A stretch of DNA of 64,000 nt. It comes from Betaproteobacteria bacterium. Its GTDB lineage: Bacteria > Pseudomonadota > Gammaproteobacteria > Burkholderiales > SG8-39. The DNA is taken from the NCBI GenBank assembly GCA_016713125.1, contig JADJPT010000013.1:19853-83852 (forward strand), written 5' to 3'. The notes beneath the pieces were generated by a model that saw only the letters and a program-made list of their open reading frames with translations, was not told the DNA's origin and did not search any database. Numbering within the stretch: position 1 is the stretch's first letter; every line of letters begins with the position of its first letter. The translations under genes were made by a program, and so were the position numbers. Below, piece by piece: positions 1 through 7,504 of the stretch.

Positions 1-411
1 GACATGTTCGGTCGCGTGACGGTGTCCGACTTCCTGATCGACAAGGACCCGCTGTTCGCGCGCATCACCCTGTCGGGCGACGAACTGGCGCTGTACGGGC
101 GCATCTTCGAGACGCTCAAGCCCCAGGCGCCGCAGCCGGACCTGGTGATCTACCTCCAGGCGCAGCCCGACACGCTGATCGAGCGCGTGCGCAAGCGCGG
201 CATCGCCTGGGAGCGCCCGGTCAGCGAGGAATACCTGGCCTTGCTGGCCGAGACCTACACACGCTTCTTCTACCACTACAGCGCCGCTCCGGTGCTGATC
301 GTAAATTCCGAAAACCTCAACTTCATTGATCGCGACGCCGATCTTGATTTACTGTTGCACCGCATCGAGACCATGCGCAGCCGGCGTGAGTTCTTCAACA
401 GCGGCGGCTGA
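1..411 (+). CDS. Deoxynucleoside kinase, C-terminal part
   Basis: This is the 3' end of a deoxynucleoside kinase of the dGK/dCK type, which phosphorylates deoxynucleosides for salvage in the cytoplasm. The reading frame is open at base 1, so the true start and the N-terminal P-loop lie outside the window. The internal Met at base 4 is not a credible start. The visible part has the family's LID-like basic segment (RVRKRGI...ERPVSEEYL) and the C-terminal pattern with FYHYSAAPVLIVN. It ends 34 bases before panB on the same strand, an arrangement common in betaproteobacteria where folK, the kinase, panB and panC are clustered. The exact nucleoside preference cannot be told from this fragment. Confidence 0.85.
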   Translation, partial: DMFGRVTVSDFLIDKDPLFARITLSGDELALYGRIFETLKPQAPQPDLVIYLQAQPDTLIERVRKRGIAWERPVSEEYLALLAETYTRFFYHYSAAPVLIVNSENLNFIDRDADLDLLLHRIETMRSRREFFNSGG

Positions 412-445
412 CCGAGGCCGGACGATAACGACAAGGACGGGACCC

Positions 446-1237
446 ATGCCCAGACTGACCCTCAGGGATCTCTCGAAGCTGCACGCCGAGAAATCCAAGA
501 TCACCATGCTCACCGCCTACGAGGCCAGCTTCGCGCGCGTGATGGACGCCGCCGGCGTGGAAACGCTGCTGGTCGGCGATTCGCTGGGCATGGTCGTGCA
601 CGGCCGCGATTCCACGCTGGCGGTGACCCTGGAGAACATCGCCTATCACACCGAAAGCGTGGTGCGCGGCGCGCAGCGCGCCTTCATCCTCGCCGACCTG
701 CCGTTCGGCGCATACCAGGAGAGCCCGCAGCAGGCGCTGCGCAGCTCCGCGCGCCTGATGGCGGCTGGCGCGCAGATGGTCAAACTCGAGGGCGGCGCCT
801 ACATGGCCGGCACCGTGGCCTTCCTCGCCGAGCGCGGCGTGCCGGTGTGCGCGCATATCGGCCTGGTGCCGCAGTCGGTCCACGCGCTGGGCGGGTTCCG
901 GGTGCAGGGCCGCGACCCGCAGGGCGCGCAACGCATCATCGACGACGCCAAGGCGCTGGCGGCGGCCGGCGCCTCGATCGTGCTGATGGAAGGCATTCCC
1001 GCCGCCGTGGCCGGCGCGGTCACGGCGAGCATCACGGTGCCGACCATAGGCATCGGCGCGGGCCCCGACTGCTCCGGACAGGTACTGGTCATGCACGACA
1101 TGCTGGGCGTGCCCGTCTACCCGCCGAAGTTCGCCAGGAACTTCATGGACGGCGCAGGCAGCGTTTCGGCCGCCATCGCCGCCTACATCAAGGCGGTCAA
1201 GGACGGCAGCTTCCCGGGTCCGGAGAACTGCTACTGA
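446..1237 (+). CDS. panB: 3-methyl-2-oxobutanoate hydroxymethyltransferase
   Basis: PanB transfers a hydroxymethyl group from 5,10-methylene-THF to alpha-ketoisovalerate, the first committed step of pantothenate synthesis. The 263-residue protein has the usual length and a TIM-barrel pattern. It shows the metal-binding VGDSLGMVVHG segment near residues 42-52, a KLEGG segment and HIGLVPQS. I chose the ATG at 446 because it follows an AAGGACGG ribosome site and starts at the conserved N-terminus; an upstream in-frame Met at 326 overlaps the kinase gene and adds unrelated residues. Its TGA overlaps the panC ATG by one base, implying translational coupling. Confidence 0.97.
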   Translation: MPRLTLRDLSKLHAEKSKITMLTAYEASFARVMDAAGVETLLVGDSLGMVVHGRDSTLAVTLENIAYHTESVVRGAQRAFILADLPFGAYQESPQQALRSSARLMAAGAQMVKLEGGAYMAGTVAFLAERGVPVCAHIGLVPQSVHALGGFRVQGRDPQGAQRIIDDAKALAAAGASIVLMEGIPAAVAGAVTASITVPTIGIGAGPDCSGQVLVMHDMLGVPVYPPKFARNFMDGAGSVSAAIAAYIKAVKDGSFPGPENCY

Positions 1238-2067
1238 TGCGCATCGTCCGCAGCATCGCGGAACTGCGCGAGGCGCGGGCGGCGCTGGGCGCGCTGGCCT
1301 TCGTGCCGACCATGGGCAATCTGCACGCCGGTCATGTCTCGCTGGTGGCGCTGGCACGCACGCGCGCGCCGCGCGTCGCGGTCAGCATCTTCGTCAACCG
1401 GCTGCAGTTCGCGCCCAGCGAGGACTTCGAACGCTACCCGCGCACCTTCGAGGACGATTGCGCAAGGCTGCGCGCCGCCGGCGTAGACCTGCTGTTCGCG
1501 CCGGACGAAACCGTGCTTTACCCGCAGCCGCAGACCTACATCGTGCAGCCCCCGGCGATCGCTGAGGAACTCGAGGGCGCATTCCGCCCGCGCTTCTTCC
1601 ACGGTGTGGCCACGGTGGTGCTCAAACTGTTCAACTGCGTGCAACCGCAGGTTGCCGCCTTCGGCATGAAGGACTATCAGCAACTGATGATCGTCCGCAA
1701 CATGACTGCGCAGTTCGACCTGCCGATCGAGATACTGGCCGGGGAAACGGTACGCGAACCCGACGGCCTGGCGATGAGTTCGCGCAACAACTATCTATCG
1801 GCCGCGGAGCGCGCCGAAGCGCCCAGGCTGCACGCGCAGCTGGCCATGGTTCGCGATGCGATACGCGGCGGCGTGCGCGATGTCGAAGCGCTCGCCCGAG
1901 GTGCAGCGCAGGCGCTGCACGGCGCGGGCTGGACGCCGGACTACGTCAGCGTGCGCAGGCGCGCCGATCTGGCTGTCGCGAGCGATGCGGACGGGCCGGG
2001 ACGGCTGGTGGTGCTGGGCGCCGCGAAACTCGGCGCGACGCGTCTGATAGACAATCTCGAGATCTAG
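1237..2067 (+). CDS. panC: Pantothenate synthetase
   Basis: PanC condenses pantoate with beta-alanine using ATP to give pantothenate. The 276-residue protein carries the nucleotidyl-transferase HIGH-like motif (PTMGNLHAGH, residues 24-33), the FGMKDYQQ nucleotide/pantoate-binding segment and the GLAMSSRNNYL motif. One small departure is NRLQFAPSEDF, where most homologues have NPLQFGPNEDF. The start is fixed by the overlap with the panB stop codon (TGATG). It is the last gene of the kinase-panB-panC run; the next gene is convergent. Confidence 0.97.
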   Translation: MRIVRSIAELREARAALGALAFVPTMGNLHAGHVSLVALARTRAPRVAVSIFVNRLQFAPSEDFERYPRTFEDDCARLRAAGVDLLFAPDETVLYPQPQTYIVQPPAIAEELEGAFRPRFFHGVATVVLKLFNCVQPQVAAFGMKDYQQLMIVRNMTAQFDLPIEILAGETVREPDGLAMSSRNNYLSAAERAEAPRLHAQLAMVRDAIRGGVRDVEALARGAAQALHGAGWTPDYVSVRRRADLAVASDADGPGRLVVLGAAKLGATRLIDNLEI

Positions 2068-2104
2068 GCGCGGGGTTCGACCCGGCGCCATCAGCCCTGC
2101 GCGA

Positions 2105-2341
2105 TCAGCCGGGATAGGGGTCGAACATCAGCGACCCGACCGGGCAACCCATGGCCTTCGCGATCTGGTCCATCGCGTCGTCGGTGATGGCCACCGCCTG
2201 GAAATCGGCGTCGCCGCCCTTCGAGGCGATGAAGGCCTTCGCCGAATCCTCGGTCGACCAGGTAACCACCGGATCCGGCGAGACGCCCTCCACCTGGCGG
2301 CAGATCGGAAACCCGTCGGACTTGTAGACGATTGCGAACAT
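2105..2341 (-). CDS. Small conserved-looking protein of unknown function
   Basis: This 78-residue protein is not assigned to a family I can name. It starts MFAIVYKSDGFPICRQVEG and ends in MFDPYPG. It has no signal peptide or membrane segment and looks like a small folded alpha/beta cytoplasmic protein. The ATG at 2341 is preceded by a purine-rich GGGGGGAT sequence at suitable spacing, and the codon use matches its neighbours, which supports a real gene. It lies convergent to panC and 113 bases downstream of the gamma-glutamyltransferase gene on the same strand. Confidence 0.6.
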   Translation of the reverse strand: MFAIVYKSDGFPICRQVEGVSPDPVVTWSTEDSAKAFIASKGGDADFQAVAITDDAMDQIAKAMGCPVGSLMFDPYPG

Positions 2342-2454
2342 GCAGATCCCCCCGTGGATCAAGCCCAAGCGCTGTCCGGGCTGCAAAACTGTACCGCATG
2401 TGCGGGCCGTTTTCCACTTTCGCCGCTCCGCGAGCGGTTCGCCCCCGGTCGCGC

Positions 2455-4056
2455 TCAGTAACCGGCCACCGCCCCATCGCCACGCGGATCGAAGCCGCCC
2501 TCCAGGGCCCCGTCGGGATGTCGCACCAGCGCACCGGCATGGCCCATGGTTTCCTCGAAGTCGCCAAGCACCTCGAGGTCGTGGCCGCGCGCGCGCAACT
2601 CTTCGATCAGGTCGGCACCGAAGCGCGATTCGAGCTTGAGCGTCTCCGACACCGAGCCCCAGGTGCGTCCCAGCAGCCAGCGCGGCGCGCTCACCGCGCG
2701 CTGCACCGTCTGGCCGAACACCGCGTAACGCGTGAAAACCGCAGCCTGGGTCTGCGGCTGGCCGTCGCCGCCCATGGTGCCGTAGACCATGGTGCGTCCG
2801 TCGGTCAGACGTGCCAATGCCGGATTCAATGTGTGAAACGGCTTCTTGCCGGGGGCGAGCGCATTGACCGCGGCGGCATCCAGCGAAAAACTGCAGCCGC
2901 GGTTCTGCCAGTTGACATGCGTGCCCGGCAGCACCAGCCCCGAACCGAACTCGTGATAGATGCTCTGGATGAAACTGACCGCGCGTCCCTCGCCGTCGAT
3001 CACGCCCATCCAGATCGTGCCGCCGGGCTTGGACTTGCCGCCCCACGGGCGGGCCTTGCGCATGTCGATGTTCGCCGCCAGCGCCGCGAGCCGCGCGTCG
3101 TCGAGCAGCGACTGCGGCTCCAGCTTCATCCAGGCCGGATCGGTCACGTGCTTGTCCCGGATCTCGAGGAAGGCCTGCTTAGTCGCCTCGACCACCGCAT
3201 GCACGTGGTCGGCGCTGTCGGCCGCGTAATTCTGCAGACCGAGCCGGTCGAGAATGCCGAGGATGGCGAGCGAGATCACGCCCTGCGTGGGCGGCGTCAT
3301 GTTGTACAGCGTACCCGTCGAGTGCGCGAGTTCGAGCGGCACCACCTGCCTGGCCCGGTGCGCCTCGAGGTCGGCGAGCACCAGCGGGCTGCCGGCGGCG
3401 GCAAGATCTGCCGCCATCGAGCGCGCCAGGTCGCCGCGGTAGAAATCGCCCAGCCCGGCCTCGGCCAGCCTGCGCAAGGTGGCGCCCAGGATCTTCTGTG
3501 CGTACAGCGCGCCACACGCCGGCACCTCGCCGCCGGGCATGAAGCGCGCGGCGAATCCCGGCACAGACTCCAGTTCGGCGCGCTTGCCGCGCGTGTTCGC
3601 CTCCTGGCTGGCGGTGACCGGCACGCCCTGCTCGGCGTAATGGATGGAATCTTCCAGAAGGCGGGCCAGCGGCAGACGGCCGCCCCATTGTTCCGCCGAC
3701 ATCCGCAAGGCCAGCTCCCATCCGGAGATGGTGCCGGCCACGGTGTTGGCAGCCAGTGGCCCGCGCGGCGGGATCGTCTTCAGGCCGCGCTCGCGGTACC
3801 AGTCGATCGAGGCCGCCGCCGCCGCCGGACCGCAGGCATCGATGGCAACCGGCGCCGCGCCGGGCGCCGCGATCACCCAGAATGCGTCCCCGCCGATGCC
3901 GGTCATGTGCGGATAGACGACCGCAATGGTCGATGCGGCGGCCACCATGGCCTCGATGGCGTTGCCGCCCTCGCGCAGCACCGCTGCGGCGGACTGGGCG
4001 GCCAGCGAATGCGAGGCGACCGCGATGCCGCGTCGCGCGTAACTCGTGTTGATCAT
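2455..4056 (-). CDS. Gamma-glutamyltransferase family protein
   Basis: The protein is a 533-residue Ntn-hydrolase of the gamma-glutamyltransferase/acylase family, which cleaves itself into two subunits and hydrolyses or transfers gamma-glutamyl or related acyl groups. The likely autoprocessing threonine is T347 in KPGGTIWMGVIDGEGRAVS. Downstream are FIQSIYHEFGSGL and TMGGDGQPQ, which shape the active site. No convincing signal peptide is present (it starts MINTSYARRGIAVASHS), so it may be cytoplasmic, unlike classical periplasmic Ggt. I start at the ATG at 4056; the frame stays open further upstream but those residues overlap the divergent gene and are low-complexity. The true substrate is uncertain. 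The divergent neighbour is an FAD oxidoreductase. Confidence 0.88.
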   Translation of the reverse strand: MINTSYARRGIAVASHSLAAQSAAAVLREGGNAIEAMVAAASTIAVVYPHMTGIGGDAFWVIAAPGAAPVAIDACGPAAAAASIDWYRERGLKTIPPRGPLAANTVAGTISGWELALRMSAEQWGGRLPLARLLEDSIHYAEQGVPVTASQEANTRGKRAELESVPGFAARFMPGGEVPACGALYAQKILGATLRRLAEAGLGDFYRGDLARSMAADLAAAGSPLVLADLEAHRARQVVPLELAHSTGTLYNMTPPTQGVISLAILGILDRLGLQNYAADSADHVHAVVEATKQAFLEIRDKHVTDPAWMKLEPQSLLDDARLAALAANIDMRKARPWGGKSKPGGTIWMGVIDGEGRAVSFIQSIYHEFGSGLVLPGTHVNWQNRGCSFSLDAAAVNALAPGKKPFHTLNPALARLTDGRTMVYGTMGGDGQPQTQAAVFTRYAVFGQTVQRAVSAPRWLLGRTWGSVSETLKLESRFGADLIEELRARGHDLEVLGDFEETMGHAGALVRHPDGALEGGFDPRGDGAVAGY

Positions 4057-4162
4057 GGCCTGCCTTGCGCTCAAAAGAGCGGATGTTCCGCGTTTGGCGG
4101 CGAGCCTGCAAGCGCGCTGATCTACAATCCACGCATCCATACCAGGCATACGGGAGCAGCAC

Positions 4163-5590
4163 ATGGGCGACAAGGACGCCGACGAGCAGTTCTTCGTTTC
4201 GGACATGTTCCGCGGCAGGGAAGGCGGCCCTCGCCAGCGGCCCGACCTGGGCACGGTGCGCGAGGCTGCGCGCGACATCCCGGTATATCGCGAATGCGAT
4301 GTGCTTGTGGCGGGCGGCGGCCCGGCCGGCACCGCGGCCGCCGCGGCGGCCGCGCGCATGGGCGCCGACGTGGTGCTGCTCGAGCGCTACAACCATCTGG
4401 GCGGCCTGTCGACCGGCGGCCTGGTGATCTGGATCGACCGCATGAGTGACTGGGACGGTCGTCATGTGATCCGCGGTTTCGCCGAAGAGGTGTTCGCGCG
4501 ACTGCCCAAGGATGCGGTGGCCGGACCGGAGCCGCGCGAATGGGGTTCGCGCGACCCCGCGCGCGCCGACTGGTGGTCGCACCGCACCAGCGCCTTCCAT
4601 GGCGTGATCACCTGGTCACCGACCATAGACCCGGAGCGGCTCAAGCTCGCCTCGCAGGACATGCTGCTCGAGCGCAAGGTGCATCTGCTGTACCACGCCT
4701 GGATCGCCGCACCCCTGGTCGAGGACGGCGCCGTGCGCGGCGTCATCTTCGAGAGCAAGTCGGGCCGCCAGGCGATACGCGCCAAGGTGGTGGTCGACGC
4801 CACCGGCGACGGCGACCTGATCGCCATGGCCGGCGGGCGCTGCGATACCGACATCGAGGAGAACGACATCCATCACTGCATGAACACCGCCTGGCTGTTC
4901 GGCGGCGTGGACATGACGCGCTGGATAGATTTCAAGGCCGGGCAACCCGAGCAGTTCGCGCAATTCATGCAACTGGGTCGCGAGCAGCTGCGCTTCTTCG
5001 AGCGGCCCTTTGTCTCCCTGGCGCAACGACATCGCCCTGTACATGGGGCCGCGGCAGTCCGGGTACTCGGCGCTGGACGTCGACGACCTGACCACGGTGG
5101 AAATCCGCTCCGGGAACTGATGGCGCTGCACCTGGAGTTCTACCGCCGTCACGCCCCGGGCTTCGAGCGCGCCCACCTGCTGTACGGCGCACCACAACTG
5201 GGCGTGCGGCATGCGCGGCGCGTGGCCGGTGTGTCGCGGGTCACGCGCGCCCAGTGGCCCACCGGGCTGGTGCACCCGGACGAGATCGGCGTTTCGCCCT
5301 CGCTGTCGCCCAAATTTCCGAACATCTCCATCCCCTACGGCAGCCTGCTGCCGGAGACGCTGGATGGTGTGCTGGCCTGCGGCCGGCACATCGCCTGCGA
5401 CGCCACCTCCCACAGCTTCCTGCGCGAAGTGCCGCAGTGCTGGATCACCGGACAGGCCGCCGGGGCGGCCGCTGCAATCGCGGCCAATCGCAGCCTGGCG
5501 CCACGCGCCATCGACGTGAGCGAACTGCAGGACGCGCTGCTCGCGCAAGGTGTCCACCTGCGAGCGCAGAGGCGTGCCGCGGCGGCCTGA
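4163..5590 (+). CDS. FAD-dependent oxidoreductase (two compensating indels)
   Basis: This 475-residue product belongs to the FAD-dependent oxidoreductase family with an N-terminal Rossmann fold: the dinucleotide motif is VAGGGPAGTAAAAAAARMG near residues 49-67, followed by LERYNHLGGLSTGG. A second FAD contact is VVVDATGDGD, and the C-terminal part has CGRHIACDATSHSFLREV. Between about 5018 and 5112 the reading frame is wrong: one extra C near 5015-5018 and one missing C near 5109-5114. Restoring them gives FVSWRNDIALYMGPRQSGYS and a smooth join to RSRELMALHLEF. The gene therefore probably encodes an intact enzyme and the indels are sequencing errors. Substrate is unknown. It is divergent from the gamma-glutamyltransferase gene, with 106 bases between the start codons. 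Confidence 0.85.
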   Translation: MGDKDADEQFFVSDMFRGREGGPRQRPDLGTVREAARDIPVYRECDVLVAGGGPAGTAAAAAAARMGADVVLLERYNHLGGLSTGGLVIWIDRMSDWDGRHVIRGFAEEVFARLPKDAVAGPEPREWGSRDPARADWWSHRTSAFHGVITWSPTIDPERLKLASQDMLLERKVHLLYHAWIAAPLVEDGAVRGVIFESKSGRQAIRAKVVVDATGDGDLIAMAGGRCDTDIEENDIHHCMNTAWLFGGVDMTRWIDFKAGQPEQFAQFMQLGREQLRFFERPFVSLAQRHRPVHGAAAVRVLGAGRRRPDHGGNPLRELMALHLEFYRRHAPGFERAHLLYGAPQLGVRHARRVAGVSRVTRAQWPTGLVHPDEIGVSPSLSPKFPNISIPYGSLLPETLDGVLACGRHIACDATSHSFLREVPQCWITGQAAGAAAAIAANRSLAPRAIDVSELQDALLAQGVHLRAQRRAAAA

Positions 5591-5690
5591 AGCCCCGCTG
5601 CCATCACAAAAACAGATTTACCCGGCTGTCCTGCCGCGTCGCTGCCGCGCAACACGGCAGGCCGGCTTGCGGGATTTGCAAAGTCTCTCG

Positions 5691-5719
5691 TTGCGCAAGT
5701 CCTTGAACCCGCGTCTAAT
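5691..5719 (+). promoter_or_regulatory. Candidate promoter and palindromes upstream of rpfF
   Basis: The 233-base gap before rpfF holds a possible sigma-70 promoter: TTGCGC (5691-5696), a 17-base spacer and TCTAAT (5714-5719, five of six matches to the -10 consensus). The -35 element is part of a perfect 8-base palindrome TTGCGCAA, and a second palindrome TTTGCAAA lies about 15 bases upstream. These could be regulator half-sites, but the -35 match is weak and no binding protein can be named. Confidence 0.35.
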
Positions 5720-5783
5720 TATTTTCGGGAGGGTCGGGTTTGTGCGCAGCCTCGATTTACCGCGCCGTCCGACCTAGGCTAAC

Positions 5784-5800
5784 GCCCCCGCTCCGGGGGC
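5784..5800 (+). promoter_or_regulatory. Perfect hairpin in the rpfF leader
   Basis: GCCCCCG and CGGGGGC form a perfect 7-bp GC stem with a three-base loop (CTC), ending about 10 bases before the GAAGGA ribosome site of rpfF. No T-run follows, so it is not a classical terminator. It could modulate mRNA stability or translation of the DSF synthase. The role is inferred only from position. Confidence 0.4.
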
Positions 5801-5823
5801 TCAATCGCGAAGGAAATACCATC

Positions 5824-6762
5824 ATGAACCAGCTGCGCGAAGCCTCGCTTACGAACACCGGCCTGCGGACCCCGTACGGCAAGACCAACTCGCAGTTCAG
5901 CGCCGAGTTCGACCCCTCCACCGGGGCCATCTGGGGCTACTTCAATCCGAAGGGCACCGCCTGCTTCAGCCTCGGGCTGCTGAAGGACATCCGCAACCAC
6001 GACAGCGCACTGGAGACGAATGCCGGGCACGTGAACTTCGAGGGCGCGATGCACAAGGTGAACTACTACGTGATGGCCTCGCGCACGCCGCGCGTGTTCA
6101 ACCTGGGCGGCGACCTCGCCCTGTTCGTGCTGCTGATCAAGTCGCGCGACCGCGAGGCGCTGCTGCACTACGCCAAGCTGTGCATAGACAACATGTATCC
6201 GAAGATCATGAACTTCTTCCGCCCCGACCTGACCACCATCTCGCTGGTGCAGGGTGACGCGCTGGGCGGCGGCTTCGAGTGCGCGCTGTCCTCCGACGTG
6301 ATCGTCGCCGAGGAGTCGGCGCAGATGGGTCTGCCGGAGATCCTGTTCAACCTGTTCCCGGGGATGGGCGCCTACTCGCTGCTCGCGCGCCGCATCGGCA
6401 TGCGCGCCGCCGAGGACATGATCCTGTCGGGCAAGATCCTGCCGGCGGCCGAACTGCACCGATTGGGCATCGTCGACATACTGGCCAGGGACGGCGAGGG
6501 CGAGGCGGCGGTGCAGCAGTGGATCGCCAGCACCTACAAGCGACGCAACGGCTACGCGGCGGTGTACCGCGCGCGCCAGCTGGCCAACCCGGTGACGCGC
6601 GCCGAACTCGACGCCATCGTCGAGACCTGGGTCGATGCGGCGCTGCGCATCGAGGACCGCGATCTGAAGATGATGGGCCGCATCGTTCGTGCGCAGATGC
6701 GCCGCATGGCCGGCGAGGCGGTCACCGACATCACCGCGGAGGCCCTCGCCGCCAGCGCCTGA
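5824..6762 (+). CDS. rpfF: DSF synthase, crotonase-family (RpfF)
   Basis: This 312-residue enoyl-CoA hydratase-fold protein matches RpfF, the bifunctional thioesterase/dehydratase that makes cis-2-unsaturated fatty-acid signals (DSF family) from acyl-ACP. It shows FNLGGDLALF (residues 92-101), QGDALGGGFECALSSDVI and GLPEILFNLFPGMGAYS. Glutamates E152 and E172 are 20 residues apart, exactly the spacing of the catalytic Glu pair (E141/E161) of Xanthomonas RpfF. The ATG at 5824 has a GAAGGA site just upstream. The gene faces a diiron-type protein gene with nine bases between their stops, and an rpfC-rpfG pair lies beyond it on the opposite strand, so the whole locus looks like a DSF synthesis-and-response module. 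Confidence 0.92.
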   Translation: MNQLREASLTNTGLRTPYGKTNSQFSAEFDPSTGAIWGYFNPKGTACFSLGLLKDIRNHDSALETNAGHVNFEGAMHKVNYYVMASRTPRVFNLGGDLALFVLLIKSRDREALLHYAKLCIDNMYPKIMNFFRPDLTTISLVQGDALGGGFECALSSDVIVAEESAQMGLPEILFNLFPGMGAYSLLARRIGMRAAEDMILSGKILPAAELHRLGIVDILARDGEGEAAVQQWIASTYKRRNGYAAVYRARQLANPVTRAELDAIVETWVDAALRIEDRDLKMMGRIVRAQMRRMAGEAVTDITAEALAASA

Positions 6763-6771
6763 ACACCGTCT

Positions 6772-7443
6772 CTACTGGTCTATCAGGGCCTCGAACCCGC
6801 CCGGGCCGAACATCTGCGCGAACTGGTAGAAGTTCACCTGGGTGGAGTTGATGATCGCCTGCTGCGCCGCCGGATCCTCGATGGTCTTCACGAGGATGTT
6901 CATCTGCGCGACGTGGTCGGCGTCCATGGTGGCGTGAGAGGAGAGGAACTTGAATCCGCCCGCCTCGACGTCGCGGCCGATCGCCTTGGCGATCGAATCC
7001 GAAACGCGCCCGCCGTAGACCGAGGCGACGACTTCGAGCATGTAGAGCATGCCCATCACGGAGCAGGGGTGCCTGCGTTCGGCGCTGTAGTAGTTGAACG
7101 CGATCATCGCCTGGACCGGCGCGCTGGGCGGCGTGGTGCGCGCCGCCTCGACATCCCCTCCCACGGCCTGGATGTCTTCCAGCACCCAGTCCTCGTGCCC
7201 CTGCTCCTCTTCGATGCGCTCGTACAGGTCGTAGCGCACGTGCTTGAAGTCGTCGCCCAGGCGCGAGGCGGCGGTAGCCATGATCGGGCAGAAATGCCAG
7301 ACAATGTGGTAGAGGTCATGCAGGAATGCTCGGTACTCGGCCAGCGACAATCCGTGATGGATCATCGTGTACATCTTGGGAACCGCCTCGAGTTCCCTGC
7401 GGCGCAAGTCGGTGGATTCGATCAGCGTGAGGAAGAAGGACAT
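6772..7443 (-). CDS. Heme-oxygenase-like diiron (HDO/TenA-fold) protein
   Basis: The 223-residue protein is mostly helical and belongs to the heme-oxygenase-like/TENA-PqqC fold group annotated as iron-containing redox enzymes. Candidate metal ligands are E80-x2-H83 (EEEQGHEDW), E137 (YMLEVV) and H170-x3-D174-x2-H177 (SHATMDADH), the pattern seen in non-heme diiron oxidases of this fold. I start at the ATG at 7443, which has an AGGAG site eight bases upstream; the frame extends to 7488 but that start lacks a comparable site. It lies 61 bases downstream of rpfC on the same strand and converges on rpfF. Relatives act on fatty acids (UndA) or amino acids, so a role in DSF or fatty-acid turnover is possible but inferred. 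Confidence 0.82.
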   Translation of the reverse strand: MSFFLTLIESTDLRRRELEAVPKMYTMIHHGLSLAEYRAFLHDLYHIVWHFCPIMATAASRLGDDFKHVRYDLYERIEEEQGHEDWVLEDIQAVGGDVEAARTTPPSAPVQAMIAFNYYSAERRHPCSVMGMLYMLEVVASVYGGRVSDSIAKAIGRDVEAGGFKFLSSHATMDADHVAQMNILVKTIEDPAAQQAIINSTQVNFYQFAQMFGPGGFEALIDQ

Positions 7444-7504
7444 CGCGCGGGCTCCTGGTTGCGAAGCGCCGATTGTAGCCTGCGTCAAGCGCGCACAGCC
7501 CCGC

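Noticed and set aside
326..445. Upstream Met at 326 as the panB start
   Set aside because: It lies inside the kinase gene and adds residues not found in PanB; the ATG at 446 has a ribosome site.
2332..4449. 705-codon plus-strand open frame opposite the gamma-glutamyltransferase gene
   Set aside because: It is a high-GC antisense shadow rich in Arg, Ala and Gly with no family signature, and overlaps a recognisable gene on the other strand.
5015..5114. Programmed ribosomal frameshifting in the FAD oxidoreductase, lon, rpfC and others
   Set aside because: No slippery heptamer plus downstream structure is consistently present, and the shifts occur at unrelated places in unrelated genes; small indels explain all cases.
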